Program-made: the position numbers and the translations under genes
Shown: positions 26,602 through 35,299 of the stretch, in pieces
How the letters are laid out: each line of letters begins with the position of its first letter
Position numbering within the stretch: position 1 is the stretch's first letter
Origin: Legionella steigerwaltii
Lineage (GTDB): Bacteria; Pseudomonadota; Gammaproteobacteria; Legionellales; Legionellaceae
DNA: 64,000 nucleotides
Assembly (NCBI RefSeq): GCF_001468065.1
Contig: NZ_LNYZ01000029.1
Location: forward strand, 17,908-81,907
Direction of reading: 5' to 3'
The notes under the pieces: model-generated
What the model was told of the DNA's origin: nothing
Databases searched by the model: none
What the model saw: the letters and a program-made list of their open reading frames with translations, nothing else

Positions 26602-26683
26602 TGTAGCCTGGGTGAAGCGCAGCGGAACCCGGGAAATGCAATAAAACTGCCCCCGGGTTCCGCTGCGCTTCACCCAGGCTACA
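26602..26683. repeat. REP-like palindrome, paired arms
   Basis: Arms TGTAGCCTGGGTGAAGCGCA onward and its reverse complement with a spacer of about 16 nt. It lies between slt and the lipoprotein gene. Confidence 0.86.
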
Positions 26684-26698
26684 AACACCCAGAAAATA

Positions 26699-28483
26699 TT
26701 ATAGCGGCTCTAGGAAATTTCCTAGATTAGGTTTTTGACCCAGGCGGTATTGGTAAACTACATAAAAAGCCATAATGTTTTTAAGGTAGTTACGTGTTTC
26801 TTGCCAAGGCAAAGTCTCTATCCATACATCGATTTCTTTAGGTGGATGTTTTCTTAACCAATAAACAACTTGCTTCGGTCCTGCATTGTATGCCGCAGCA
26901 ATGAGTATGGGGTGATTATCAAATCGTTTTGCAAGTTGTTTTAAATACGCCACTCCAATATTGATATTTTTTTGGGACAGAAATAATTGTTTTTGATCGC
27001 TGTATGGGATCTTATCTGCTTTTGAGACGACTCGCGCAGTATAGGGCATGACTTGCATTAAGCCTCGAGCACCTACAGAAGAGGTTGCGTCATCTCTAAA
27101 GCCACTTTCCTGACGAATAATGGCGTAAATAAACTCTGGAGCAACAGCATATTTTTTTGAATAGAGTGAAATACTGTCTTTATAAGCTAAAGGAAATCTT
27201 AACGAAAGTTGATTATTAAGTGTTTCATTATTGCTTAAATAAACGGATTTACCATGCCATTGCAGTTTCTGATCGATCCAATAAACCAGTGCACTTGCCT
27301 CATCTTTAGGTAACTCACTAATGAAATCATTGAGTAGGCGTGATGCTTGCACAGTTTGTTTGGTCATGTAGAGCGTTTGAATTTGATCAATAAATGTTTG
27401 ATAGGGCTTCAATACATCAAGATTTGTAGTTGGCGTTTCATTAGTAAAACTAGGCGTTTTGTTAAGCCGAAGACTCGCAAGAAATCCATAGTATTGCCTG
27501 TTTTTGGCTAAAGGTTCATAGACTGCTTTTGCCTCTGCTTTTTTTCCTTGTTCTTCTAAAGAACGTGCCAGCCAATATTGCCAGCAAGGCTCATCTTTAT
27601 GTTTTGAATCGTTAATTAATGAAGCGACCTCTGCCCAGTTTTTACGTTTTAAAGCAAAACGTATTTGCCAATCCAGCAAAACATCGTTGTAATATTGAGG
27701 TTTAACTTTGTCGAACCATTCCAGTGCATCTTCATGATTGCGCATGGCTTTATAAAGTGCTACATGGGCTAAAAAAGCTTGTTGTTGTGCATGGTTAAGC
27801 ATTTTTTGTGTTTTGCTTTGTTGCCATAACATCAGCGCTTTATTCATGTTAATAGAAACCATGCGTTTAAGGCCGTAAAGGTAAATCTCACTATTTAATC
27901 CACCTGGATTCAGCTTGCTAATGTTTGCCGGGTTTTGATAAACAATATTTAAAGTATTTAACTCGGATGTATGGGGGATTTTGTATTGCTTTAATAAATA
28001 GCGGGCTAATTGAATATTGCGTCGATCTAAAGCCAAAACAATTCGTTGAGTAATTAAATTTTGATCAAAGTTCTTATCTTTTAAAAGCATGTCAAATAGA
28101 CTGTTGCATGAAGGAGGTCTTGAATCACCACTTAACCACAGTGGAGTAGATGCTTTTAATGCTTCTTCTTGCTTGCCTGTATTGTAGTTTGCTATTTGCT
28201 CATAACAAGCAAGGTTCAAATCATTAGAAGGTTGATAGTATTGGCTAAAGCTCACCCAATTTTTGTTTCTAGCTAATTCATACAGCCATTTTTCACGTAA
28301 TTTTGTGGATAAAGGAGTCGTTCCATTAATAAAATCCAAGAATGAGTTACTGGGCGTAGCAGTAGGAAGATTTTGGCTAAAAGACAAATAAGTATTGAAA
28401 CGTTCCATATATGCCTCTCCCGAGAGGGCAATGCATGTCTGGGAACTAATCAATCCGCATAAGAGTAAAATAATTTTTTTCAT
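26699..28483 (-). CDS. slt: Soluble lytic murein transglycosylase
   Basis: Periplasmic exo-lytic transglycosylase that cleaves peptidoglycan to 1,6-anhydromuropeptides. 594 residues: signal peptide MKKIILLLCGLISSQTCIA, a long alpha-superhelical U/L region (about 20-440) as in Slt70, then the catalytic domain with AIIRQESGF (catalytic Glu), SVGARGLMQVMPYTA, NINIGVAYL and AAAYNAGPKQV. The start has AGAAAGAGA upstream. It begins 10 nt after the rpe stop, so it is likely in one operon with rpe. Confidence 0.93.
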   Translation of the reverse strand: MKKIILLLCGLISSQTCIALSGEAYMERFNTYLSFSQNLPTATPSNSFLDFINGTTPLSTKLREKWLYELARNKNWVSFSQYYQPSNDLNLACYEQIANYNTGKQEEALKASTPLWLSGDSRPPSCNSLFDMLLKDKNFDQNLITQRIVLALDRRNIQLARYLLKQYKIPHTSELNTLNIVYQNPANISKLNPGGLNSEIYLYGLKRMVSINMNKALMLWQQSKTQKMLNHAQQQAFLAHVALYKAMRNHEDALEWFDKVKPQYYNDVLLDWQIRFALKRKNWAEVASLINDSKHKDEPCWQYWLARSLEEQGKKAEAKAVYEPLAKNRQYYGFLASLRLNKTPSFTNETPTTNLDVLKPYQTFIDQIQTLYMTKQTVQASRLLNDFISELPKDEASALVYWIDQKLQWHGKSVYLSNNETLNNQLSLRFPLAYKDSISLYSKKYAVAPEFIYAIIRQESGFRDDATSSVGARGLMQVMPYTARVVSKADKIPYSDQKQLFLSQKNINIGVAYLKQLAKRFDNHPILIAAAYNAGPKQVVYWLRKHPPKEIDVWIETLPWQETRNYLKNIMAFYVVYQYRLGQKPNLGNFLEPL

Positions 28484-28493
28484 AATCTCTTTC

Positions 28494-29150
28494 TTAGTTA
28501 ATACCTGCTAATTGTTGTCGCATGGCGTCAATGGTCTCTTTATAATTTTTGCTCTTGAATACAGCAGCACCGGCCACAAATTGGTTCGCTCCCGCGCGTG
28601 CCAAAGTAGCAATATTTTCTATGGTTACTCCCCCATCGACACAAAGATCAATTTGAGGATAGAGTCTGCGGATTTGAGGTATTTTATCGATAATTTCAGT
28701 AATCATTTTTTGTCCCCCAAAGCCAGGATTTACGGTCATTACAAGTATAAAATCGAGTTTATGAGCGCACCACGCCAGTACCTCAATGGGGGTTGCTGGA
28801 TTTAATACAAGACCTGCCTCACATCCTAAATCGTTGATAAGTTTTAAGCTGCGATCCAAATGGATTGTTGCATCAGGGTGAATACTAATTCGTTTTGCTC
28901 CTGCTTCTGCAAATGATTCAATTAATGCATCAACAGGTTCAACCATGAGATGGACATCAATGGGAAGTTTAGGGAAACGTTTAAGCAAAGCCTCACAGAA
29001 AGCAGGACCAAATGTGAGATTAGGAACATAATGATTGTCCATAACATCAAAATGTATAAAGTCAGCTCCTGCATTCATAACAGATTCTACTTCATTGCCC
29101 AGGCAAGTGAGATCAGCAGATAAAATCGAGGGTAATATATGATAAGTCAT
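28494..29150 (-). CDS. rpe: Ribulose-phosphate 3-epimerase
   Basis: Interconverts ribulose-5-phosphate and xylulose-5-phosphate in the pentose phosphate pathway. 218 residues, TIM barrel. Family motifs: LPSILSADL, FIHFDVMDNHYVPNLTFGP (metal ligands His and Asp), VDVHLMVEP-like IDVHLMVEP, ILVMTVNPGFGGQ and LCVDGGV (catalytic Asp). It is upstream of slt with only 10 nt between. There is no strong Shine-Dalgarno before ATG 29150, but the N-terminus fits the family exactly. Confidence 0.95.
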   Translation of the reverse strand: MTYHILPSILSADLTCLGNEVESVMNAGADFIHFDVMDNHYVPNLTFGPAFCEALLKRFPKLPIDVHLMVEPVDALIESFAEAGAKRISIHPDATIHLDRSLKLINDLGCEAGLVLNPATPIEVLAWCAHKLDFILVMTVNPGFGGQKMITEIIDKIPQIRRLYPQIDLCVDGGVTIENIATLARAGANQFVAGAAVFKSKNYKETIDAMRQQLAGIN

Positions 29151-29415
29151 AGAATATTTTTTTAATTTGGACGAATAGGTATATCATATTCTGTCTTGAT
29201 AAAACATTCCACGAGTGTTGCATTCAAATCAATTTCTTTTTTAATTTTTATGTCTAAATAAGTTAAGTCTCATGTTTCCCGTTATGCCTTATATCTTGAG
29301 AATTTGGTCAAAATATGAGACAATATGCTTCTATTTCAGCTCTTGTAATTTGAAAGTTATCTCCATATGATAACAGAATTACTTGATCCTAATCATGCTT
29401 CTTAGGGAGAATAAT

Positions 29416-29682
29416 ATGAATCAAAACTGGCCTACCAGAGACAAAGATTTACAAGCTGCCCGTGTGATTATGGAAGAGTATGCTACTGAGCGCGAAAGTG
29501 ATACCTTAGGTCTTTTTGAAATTGTTGTAGATCAAGCGGAAAAAAAAATGAATTTCCGTTTGTCTGGTTGGGTTGTTATTTTAGCAAAACATTTTAATTC
29601 AATGTATGGCGTGAGCCAGGGTGATTTTGTAACACGACAAGTCATTACCCGTTGTTTGACTCAGGGACAAACGTTACATTAA
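29416..29682 (+). CDS. Small hypothetical protein
   Basis: 88 residues, soluble, beginning MNQNWPTRDKDLQAARVIMEEY. The frame is open from 29383, but the ATG at 29416 has GGGAGA about 6 nt upstream and is preferred. I recognise no domain. Its stop codon abuts the remnant of a repeat (29682-29712). It is a single gene, divergent from rpe and convergent with the binding-protein gene downstream. Confidence 0.65.
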   Translation: MNQNWPTRDKDLQAARVIMEEYATERESDTLGLFEIVVDQAEKKMNFRLSGWVVILAKHFNSMYGVSQGDFVTRQVITRCLTQGQTLH

Positions 29683-29712
29683 TCTCACAACCTGTGCTCA
29701 AATCCAACTGTT
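29682..29712. repeat. Hairpin repeat family, right-end fragment
   Basis: CTCACAACCTGTGCTCAAAT and the following CCAACTGTTT match the conserved right flank of the elements at 49521-49640 and 51930-52046. No stem or core remains. Confidence 0.5.
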
Positions 29713-29753
29713 TCCCCAAAGATTCAAACATATCCCCTGAACGGTGTTATCTT

Positions 29754-30491
29754 TTAGAATTCAAGCAGGTATTTATTATAATTTTGTTTGTATTCATCTG
29801 AATTTTGAAATTTGACCAAGGCTTGGTTTAGTTCGGTTAATAAGTTTGGATTTGCAGGATTAACGACTATTCCATAACCCGATCCATACATGTACGGTGG
29901 TCCTATTAATTTAAATGTATCTGCTGAGTTAGATGCCCAATAAATGGCGGTCGCATTATCGAGTAGGATAACGTCTACGTCTCCTCTGCTCAAGGCAGCA
30001 AGTTGATCCTCAATACCGGCATATTCCTTAATGTTGGGATTATTTACCCCCATTTCCTTAAGTTGATCTAAAAATACAGTACCTGTTTCTAATCCTATTC
30101 TTTTACTATTCAAAAGATTTAGGCTAAAAGCTTCTTTTGAATTAGACTGTCTTTCTAAAAATCGAGAGTAACTGAGTAGATAGGGCAAACTGAAATTGAC
30201 TATTTTTGCCCGTTCATTAGTAATCGTGATGGAGCTAATTGCAATATCTAATTTATTATTAACTACTGCATCGATTAACTTATCAAAACGCATCACATGG
30301 AAGACACACTTTCTATCCATAATCTTGCATAGGCTGTTCATCATATCAACATCAAAGCCATAGGCTTCATTGCGAGTTCCTTGCATAACAAATGGAGGAT
30401 CAAAGCTTTCAATCCCTACATTTAGAGGTTCTCCTTGAGCGAAAAGTGAGGAAGTGAAGCAAATAAATGCAATCAGAATTAATCGTGTCAT
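29754..30491 (-). CDS. Amino-acid ABC transporter substrate-binding protein
   Basis: A periplasmic solute-binding protein of family 3 (PBP type 2), 245 residues. The signal peptide MTRLILIAFICFTSSLFAQ precedes GEPLNVGIESFDPPFVMQG. Family signatures are YGFDVDMMNSLCKIM, LDIAISSITITNERAKIVNFSLPYLLS and GLETGTVFLDQL. This class binds polar amino acids such as arginine, glutamine or histidine; the ligand cannot be told here. No permease or ATPase gene is adjacent, so it must work with a transporter encoded elsewhere. Divergent from glnE. Confidence 0.87.
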   Translation of the reverse strand: MTRLILIAFICFTSSLFAQGEPLNVGIESFDPPFVMQGTRNEAYGFDVDMMNSLCKIMDRKCVFHVMRFDKLIDAVVNNKLDIAISSITITNERAKIVNFSLPYLLSYSRFLERQSNSKEAFSLNLLNSKRIGLETGTVFLDQLKEMGVNNPNIKEYAGIEDQLAALSRGDVDVILLDNATAIYWASNSADTFKLIGPPYMYGSGYGIVVNPANPNLLTELNQALVKFQNSDEYKQNYNKYLLEF

Positions 30492-30551
30492 TTTTAATTA
30501 TGGAATTATTATTGATTTTTATAGATTATAACGAGAGTATTAATTTTGGGA

Positions 30552-33299
30552 ATGAAAAATATCAAATTTATGCAAATAGAAATCCCTAAGTTACTGGAAT
30601 CAAAAGCATGGTTCATTGAAAAGCATCTGTCGGATTTGCATCATCCCTTACTTGATAAGGTCAGCAAGTTGCTCCTTGTCAGTGATTATGCGTGTCGACA
30701 AATTCAATTATTAAAAGCCTTAATCAAGGAAGATGAGTGCTGTTCATTGTTGTCTCGTGAAGATTATTTTCGTAGCATAGAGAATGTGTCAATTAGCTTA
30801 CCTCAGGCAGCTTATTTTCGTGCATTGCGACAATTTCGTAATACGCATTTTTTGCGCTTACTTCTTCTTGAACTATCAGATATTGCCAATACAGAACAGA
30901 TTATGCGTGCATGGTCTGATTGTGCGGATGCACTCATTTTGCATGCCATCAATTATTGCAAAAAAGAATTATCTTTGCGTTATGGTATTCCACGTGATGA
31001 AAAAGGAAATGAAGTCGAACTATTTACGCTTGCCATGGGAAAATTAGGAGGCAGAGAGTTAAATTACTCCTCAGATGTTGATCTCATTTTTGCCTATACT
31101 GTTGTGGGAGAAACTGACGGTGAGCAGTGTATCGATAATCAACACTATTTTAGTCGATTAGTGCAGCAATTAGTGCAGACTTTACAAAATGTAACTCCTG
31201 ATGGGTTTGTCTTTCGAGTCGATTTAAGATTACGTCCTAATGGAGACAGTGGCCCACTAGTTTCTAGCTTGGCGGCAATGGAAACTTATTATCAAGAGCA
31301 AGGTCGTGATTGGGAACGCTATGCTATGGTTAAAGCAAGGGTAATTGCTGAAACAGCGGAGCCGCATCCCTGGTTTGAACGATTGATTGTACCGTTTGTC
31401 TACAGAAGGTATGTGGATTTTAGTGTGATTGAATCGTTACGTAGTATGAAGGCTATGATTGAACGAGAAGTGCAATTAAATCCACGGTTGGATGACATAA
31501 AGCGTGGCAAAGGCGGGATCAGAGAAGTAGAGTTTGTTATTCAAAATTTTCAGCTAATTCGTGGCGGTCGCTTACCGCAATTGCAAGTGCAAAATGCTTT
31601 GCTTGCACTTACTATTTTAAAACGTGAGAAATTGTTACCTCATACAGATGCTTTAAAGCAAGCGTATTTGTTTTTACGCAAACTTGAAAACACACTTCAG
31701 AGTTTAAATGATCAGCAGACCCATTCTTTACCTGAAGATTTGCTGAAACAAGAACAAATTATTTTGGCTATGGGATATCTGTCTTGGGACGATTTGCTTA
31801 ATAAGTTGCATAAATATCAACGGATTATTAGCTATGCGTTTCATTCAGTGCTCGGTAAGGTCAAAGATTATGAGGATGAGAAAAGATTATTAGCAAATCA
31901 ATTAGCCAGTCTTTGGCAAGGACATGTTGAAACCAGTATGGCAATTAATTTGCTTACTAGTTTAGGTTTTGCTAATGCTTCTCATTGCTATCAAATGATT
32001 CACTCTTTTCGTCACAGTCCCCGTTGCCGACGTCTTACACAAGGCGCACGAATGCGTTTGGATCGATTCATGCTCATGTTGCTTGCAGAATTGACACATG
32101 TTGAAAAAACAGATGAAGTTTTATTGCAAGTCATGCATTTACTCGAAAATATAGTAGGACGAAGTGCTTATCTTGCTTTGTTAACGGAGAACCCTCAGGT
32201 TTTAACTGAGTTGTTGTTTTGGTTTGCTCAAAGTCCATTTATTACTTCCTTACTCGTGAACCAACCTTTTTTGTTGGAAGTATTGTTGGATCAGGGGGAA
32301 GAATGGCGCCCTCAATCCTTGCACCAATTACAAGGATTACTCGTTGAAAAATTAACCCTTCACCAGGATGTTGAAGTACAAGAAGAAATATTGCGTCAAT
32401 TTAAGTTAACCAACTGGCTAATGGCGGCACGGGCAGAGCTTTATGGTTTGTGTAATGCTGTGCGTATTGGACAATTTTTGTCGGATGTGGCCCAAGTCAT
32501 TGTAAACCAGGTTTTAATAATTGCCAGTGAGCAATTGTATGCACGGTATCCAGAAATGAAGCGAGCAAAATCACACTTTGCAATCATTGCTTATGGTAAA
32601 TTGGGCAGCCGTGAAATGAATTATGCTTCTGATTTGGATTTAGTGTTTTTACATTCAGCACCTCTGTCAGAAGAAGCATTGATTACCCGTTTAACTCAAA
32701 AAATTTTGCATATGTTGACTACTCGTTCCCAATCAGGGGTCTTGTATACGGTAGATACGCGTCTTAGACCTTCTGGAGCTGCGGGGCTCTTGGTAAGTCA
32801 TGTTGAAGCTTTTGTCGAATACCAAAAAAATCAAGCATGGACATGGGAGCATCAGGCTTTATTAAAAGCACGTATCCTGACAGGAAATACTCGGATTAAA
32901 CATACTTTTTTGCAGTTGAAAAAATCAGTATTATTCTTAACGCGTGATAAACCTACGCTGCTGCAAGATGTATTGGCGATGAGATCCAAAATGGAACAAC
33001 ATCAAGACCGGAATCCTATTTCTGGTGGTTTGTTGGATTTAGAGTTTCTGGTCCAGTTTTTAATACTTCATTTAGGTGATCCTTCTTTAGCACGATATAC
33101 ACACACATTAAGTCAACTCCGTCATTTGTTTTTAGCGGGTGTTTTAAGCAAAGAGCACTATAGTTTTTTAAAGAAAGCATATAAAAAACATCATCAGTTA
33201 CTGCATCAGAATTTACTGCGTCCAGGGGTTATGAATCAAAAAAGCATGCAAGATAAGATATTGAGCGTGTGCAAAGAACTTTTTAATCAGGCGAAGTAA
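30552..33299 (+). CDS. glnE: Glutamine synthetase adenylyltransferase/adenylyl-removing enzyme
   Basis: Adenylylates and deadenylylates glutamine synthetase in response to PII and glutamine. About 915 residues with two homologous nucleotidyltransferase domains. The N-terminal (removing) site is AMGKLGGRELNYSSDVDLIFAY and the C-terminal (transferase) site AYGKLGSREMNYASDLDLVFLH; both keep the DxD catalytic pair. A helical linker lies between. An upstream TTG at 30546 is open, but ATG 30552 (MKNIKFMQ) is a simpler start; the ATG at 30570 is also possible. It is followed only by a REP-like palindrome. Confidence 0.95.
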   Translation: MKNIKFMQIEIPKLLESKAWFIEKHLSDLHHPLLDKVSKLLLVSDYACRQIQLLKALIKEDECCSLLSREDYFRSIENVSISLPQAAYFRALRQFRNTHFLRLLLLELSDIANTEQIMRAWSDCADALILHAINYCKKELSLRYGIPRDEKGNEVELFTLAMGKLGGRELNYSSDVDLIFAYTVVGETDGEQCIDNQHYFSRLVQQLVQTLQNVTPDGFVFRVDLRLRPNGDSGPLVSSLAAMETYYQEQGRDWERYAMVKARVIAETAEPHPWFERLIVPFVYRRYVDFSVIESLRSMKAMIEREVQLNPRLDDIKRGKGGIREVEFVIQNFQLIRGGRLPQLQVQNALLALTILKREKLLPHTDALKQAYLFLRKLENTLQSLNDQQTHSLPEDLLKQEQIILAMGYLSWDDLLNKLHKYQRIISYAFHSVLGKVKDYEDEKRLLANQLASLWQGHVETSMAINLLTSLGFANASHCYQMIHSFRHSPRCRRLTQGARMRLDRFMLMLLAELTHVEKTDEVLLQVMHLLENIVGRSAYLALLTENPQVLTELLFWFAQSPFITSLLVNQPFLLEVLLDQGEEWRPQSLHQLQGLLVEKLTLHQDVEVQEEILRQFKLTNWLMAARAELYGLCNAVRIGQFLSDVAQVIVNQVLIIASEQLYARYPEMKRAKSHFAIIAYGKLGSREMNYASDLDLVFLHSAPLSEEALITRLTQKILHMLTTRSQSGVLYTVDTRLRPSGAAGLLVSHVEAFVEYQKNQAWTWEHQALLKARILTGNTRIKHTFLQLKKSVLFLTRDKPTLLQDVLAMRSKMEQHQDRNPISGGLLDLEFLVQFLILHLGDPSLARYTHTLSQLRHLFLAGVLSKEHYSFLKKAYKKHHQLLHQNLLRPGVMNQKSMQDKILSVCKELFNQAK

Positions 33300-33312
33300 G
33301 GATGATATCAAG

Positions 33313-33389
33313 AACCCGGGTTTCGCTGCGCTGCATCCAGGCTACATTTATCATTGTAGCCTGGGTGAAGGCGAAGCCGTAACCCAGGG
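33313..33389. repeat. REP-like palindrome, outward orientation and mixed arms
   Basis: The two arms are in the opposite order to other copies: AACCCGGG...GGCTACA first (33313-33346), then TGTAGCCTGGG...AACCCAGGG (33355-33389). The first arm is of the GCGCAGCG type with changes, the second of the GGCGAAGCC type. It lies between convergent glnE and rimO. Confidence 0.75.
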
Positions 33390-33404
33390 AGCAAGTGAAT
33401 CCCT

Positions 33405-34712
33405 TTATTGGAATTCGGCATAGAGATCATAGTCATCACTATCTGTAATCATGACTTCTGCAAAAGATCCGACTTTAATGCTGGGGTTTGGTGGCAGAAT
33501 TACAAGTCCATCGATTTCTGGCGCATCACTTTGACTTCGCGCAATGATTTGATCTGAATGGACCTCATCAATTAATACGGTTTGTATGCTGCCAATTTTA
33601 CTCTCAAGTTTATCGCGGCTAATTTCCGCTTGTAATTGCATAAAGCGATGGTAACGTTCTTCTTTAATTTCTTCCGGTACAGGGTCGCTTAATTCATTCG
33701 CTTTAGCCCCTTCCACAGGAGAATATTTGAAACACCCCACCCGATCTAACTGAGCTTCCTCGAGAAAGTCGAGCAATTCTTCAAATTCTGCTTCTGTTTC
33801 TCCTGGAAAACCAACAATAAAAGTCGATCGTAATGTAATGTCCGGGCAAATTTCTCGCCAAGAAGCGATACGCAGCAAGGTATTTTCACTACTCGCAGGG
33901 CGTTTCATTGCTTTAAGTACACGTGAATTAGCATGCTGTAATGGGATATCTAAATATGGAAGAATCAGCCCATCTCTCATTAAAGGGATAATCTCATCTA
34001 CATGTGGGTAAGGGTAAACATAATGCAGGCGAATCCAAATGCCTAACTCCCCTAATTGTTCGCATAAATCATAAAAACGTGTATCAATGGTTTTTCCTTT
34101 CCAGCTTATGGGTTGATAGCGAGTGTCCACTCCATAAGCGCTTGTGTCCTGGGAGATCACTAGAATTTCATTAACACCGGCATCTTTTAATTTTTGGGCT
34201 TCAGTTAAGACTTGGGCCATTGGATAGCTTTGCAATTTTCCACGCATAGTTGGAATAATGCAAAACGTACATTTTTGATTGCAGCCTTCAGATATTTTCA
34301 AGTAGGCATAATGACGTGGTGTTAATTTAATTCCCTGTGGGGGAATCAGCTGTGTAAAAGGATCTGCGGGTGGAGGTAGGTGCTGATGAACTGCGTTAAC
34401 TACTTCTTCATAAGCATGTGCACCACTAATATGCAGAACATCCGGACATGCTTCTTTGATGATCTCGGCTTTGGCACCGAGGCAACCCGTGACAATAACA
34501 CGCCCATTCTCTGCCATTGCTTCTTTAATCGTATCCAGAGATTCTTTAACAGCGCTATCAATAAATCCACAGGTATTAATCACTACGACACCGGCATCTT
34601 GATAACTGGATACCAATTCATATCCTTGCGCACGCAGTTGGGTAATGATGCGTTCGGAATCTACCAGAGCTTTGGGGCAACCCAGGCTAACAAAACCTAC
34701 TTTATGATTCAT
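33405..34712 (-). CDS. rimO: Ribosomal protein S12 methylthiotransferase
   Basis: A radical-SAM enzyme that adds a methylthio group to Asp88 of ribosomal protein S12. 435 residues: N-terminal MTTase domain with three cluster cysteines ([33 protein letters not shown]), radical-SAM motif CNQKCTFC ([19 protein letters not shown]), and a C-terminal TRAM domain. The N-terminus [17 protein letters not shown] is diagnostic of RimO over MiaB. Single gene. Confidence 0.95.
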   Translation of the reverse strand: MNHKVGFVSLGCPKALVDSERIITQLRAQGYELVSSYQDAGVVVINTCGFIDSAVKESLDTIKEAMAENGRVIVTGCLGAKAEIIKEACPDVLHISGAHAYEEVVNAVHQHLPPPADPFTQLIPPQGIKLTPRHYAYLKISEGCNQKCTFCIIPTMRGKLQSYPMAQVLTEAQKLKDAGVNEILVISQDTSAYGVDTRYQPISWKGKTIDTRFYDLCEQLGELGIWIRLHYVYPYPHVDEIIPLMRDGLILPYLDIPLQHANSRVLKAMKRPASSENTLLRIASWREICPDITLRSTFIVGFPGETEAEFEELLDFLEEAQLDRVGCFKYSPVEGAKANELSDPVPEEIKEERYHRFMQLQAEISRDKLESKIGSIQTVLIDEVHSDQIIARSQSDAPEIDGLVILPPNPSIKVGSFAEVMITDSDDYDLYAEFQ

Positions 34713-34882
34713 AAAACTCTAACTGTAAAAAAAGTGAACGAATTATACCTCTTATTGAGTATTATTGTCGACAGGATCATGGGGATTAAATTATTTTAAT
34801 TTTATATTTTTCAAGGGCAACACCTCTAAAGCTTTTTATTAGCGAAACCAAAAGCATTCTCTTCTGTACAAATTTGAAAAGA

Positions 34883-34980
34883 AAATCCTCTCCCCAGTTT
34901 CGAGAGAGGGGCAGGGGTGAGGGGTATTTATGTTTAGACCCTAGCCCGCCTTTCACTAACTTTCTCCTTTTGGGGGGAGG
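34883..34980. repeat. CTCTCCC-GGGAGAG double-hairpin repeat
   Basis: CCTCTCCCCAG...CGAGAGAGGGGCAGGGGTGAGGGG followed by a weaker second hairpin (TTTCTCC...GGGGGGAGG). It has the same architecture as 17646-17745. Confidence 0.65.
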
Positions 34981-34989
34981 TAGATTTTT

Positions 34990-35246
34990 TTAAGTTATTT
35001 TGCTTTAAAAATGCATACACCTTTGCCATGGTTTCATCCCAGCAGGGAAATTTTGGTAAGCAGCAAGAGAAGTAAAGCTTAGTTTTTTAATAGGTTCCGA
35101 TCTTTAATTAATTTTATGATGCATTCTCGAAGCCTGGAGCACCAGGGGTAATCAAAAATCTATTAATCGTATCATTTCAATTTCAGGTACACCGCCCGCT
35201 TTACTGGCGATGATTGGAATACCGGCTCCCATTGCTTCCGTATCTT
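34990..35246 (-). pseudogene. Relic of a family 4-type glycosyltransferase gene
   Basis: Read on the minus strand, one frame gives DTEAMGAGIPIIASKAGGVP then EIEMIRLIDF and a stop; this is the nucleotide-sugar binding signature (E-x7-E region) of group 1 glycosyltransferases. Further down, another frame gives WDETMAKVYAFLKQNN, which fits the usual C-terminal end of such enzymes. Frames change between the pieces and an in-frame stop precedes the first, so the gene is dead. Only the last quarter of a normal enzyme is traceable; its original product is unknown. Confidence 0.6.
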
Positions 35247-35299
35247 TCTACGTACCGCGACTTGTTCTCGAGATCCAGTTTATGACTTTAAAATTAATT

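Larger units (their letters stand above)
34713..35299. other. Gene-poor region between rimO and dsbD
   Basis: 587 nt with no intact gene. From left to right it holds an AT-rich rimO upstream part, a CTCTCCC repeat (34883-34980) and the relic of a glycosyltransferase gene (34990-35246). The repeat overlaps the end of the relic, so repeat insertion may have helped to destroy the gene. Confidence 0.6.
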
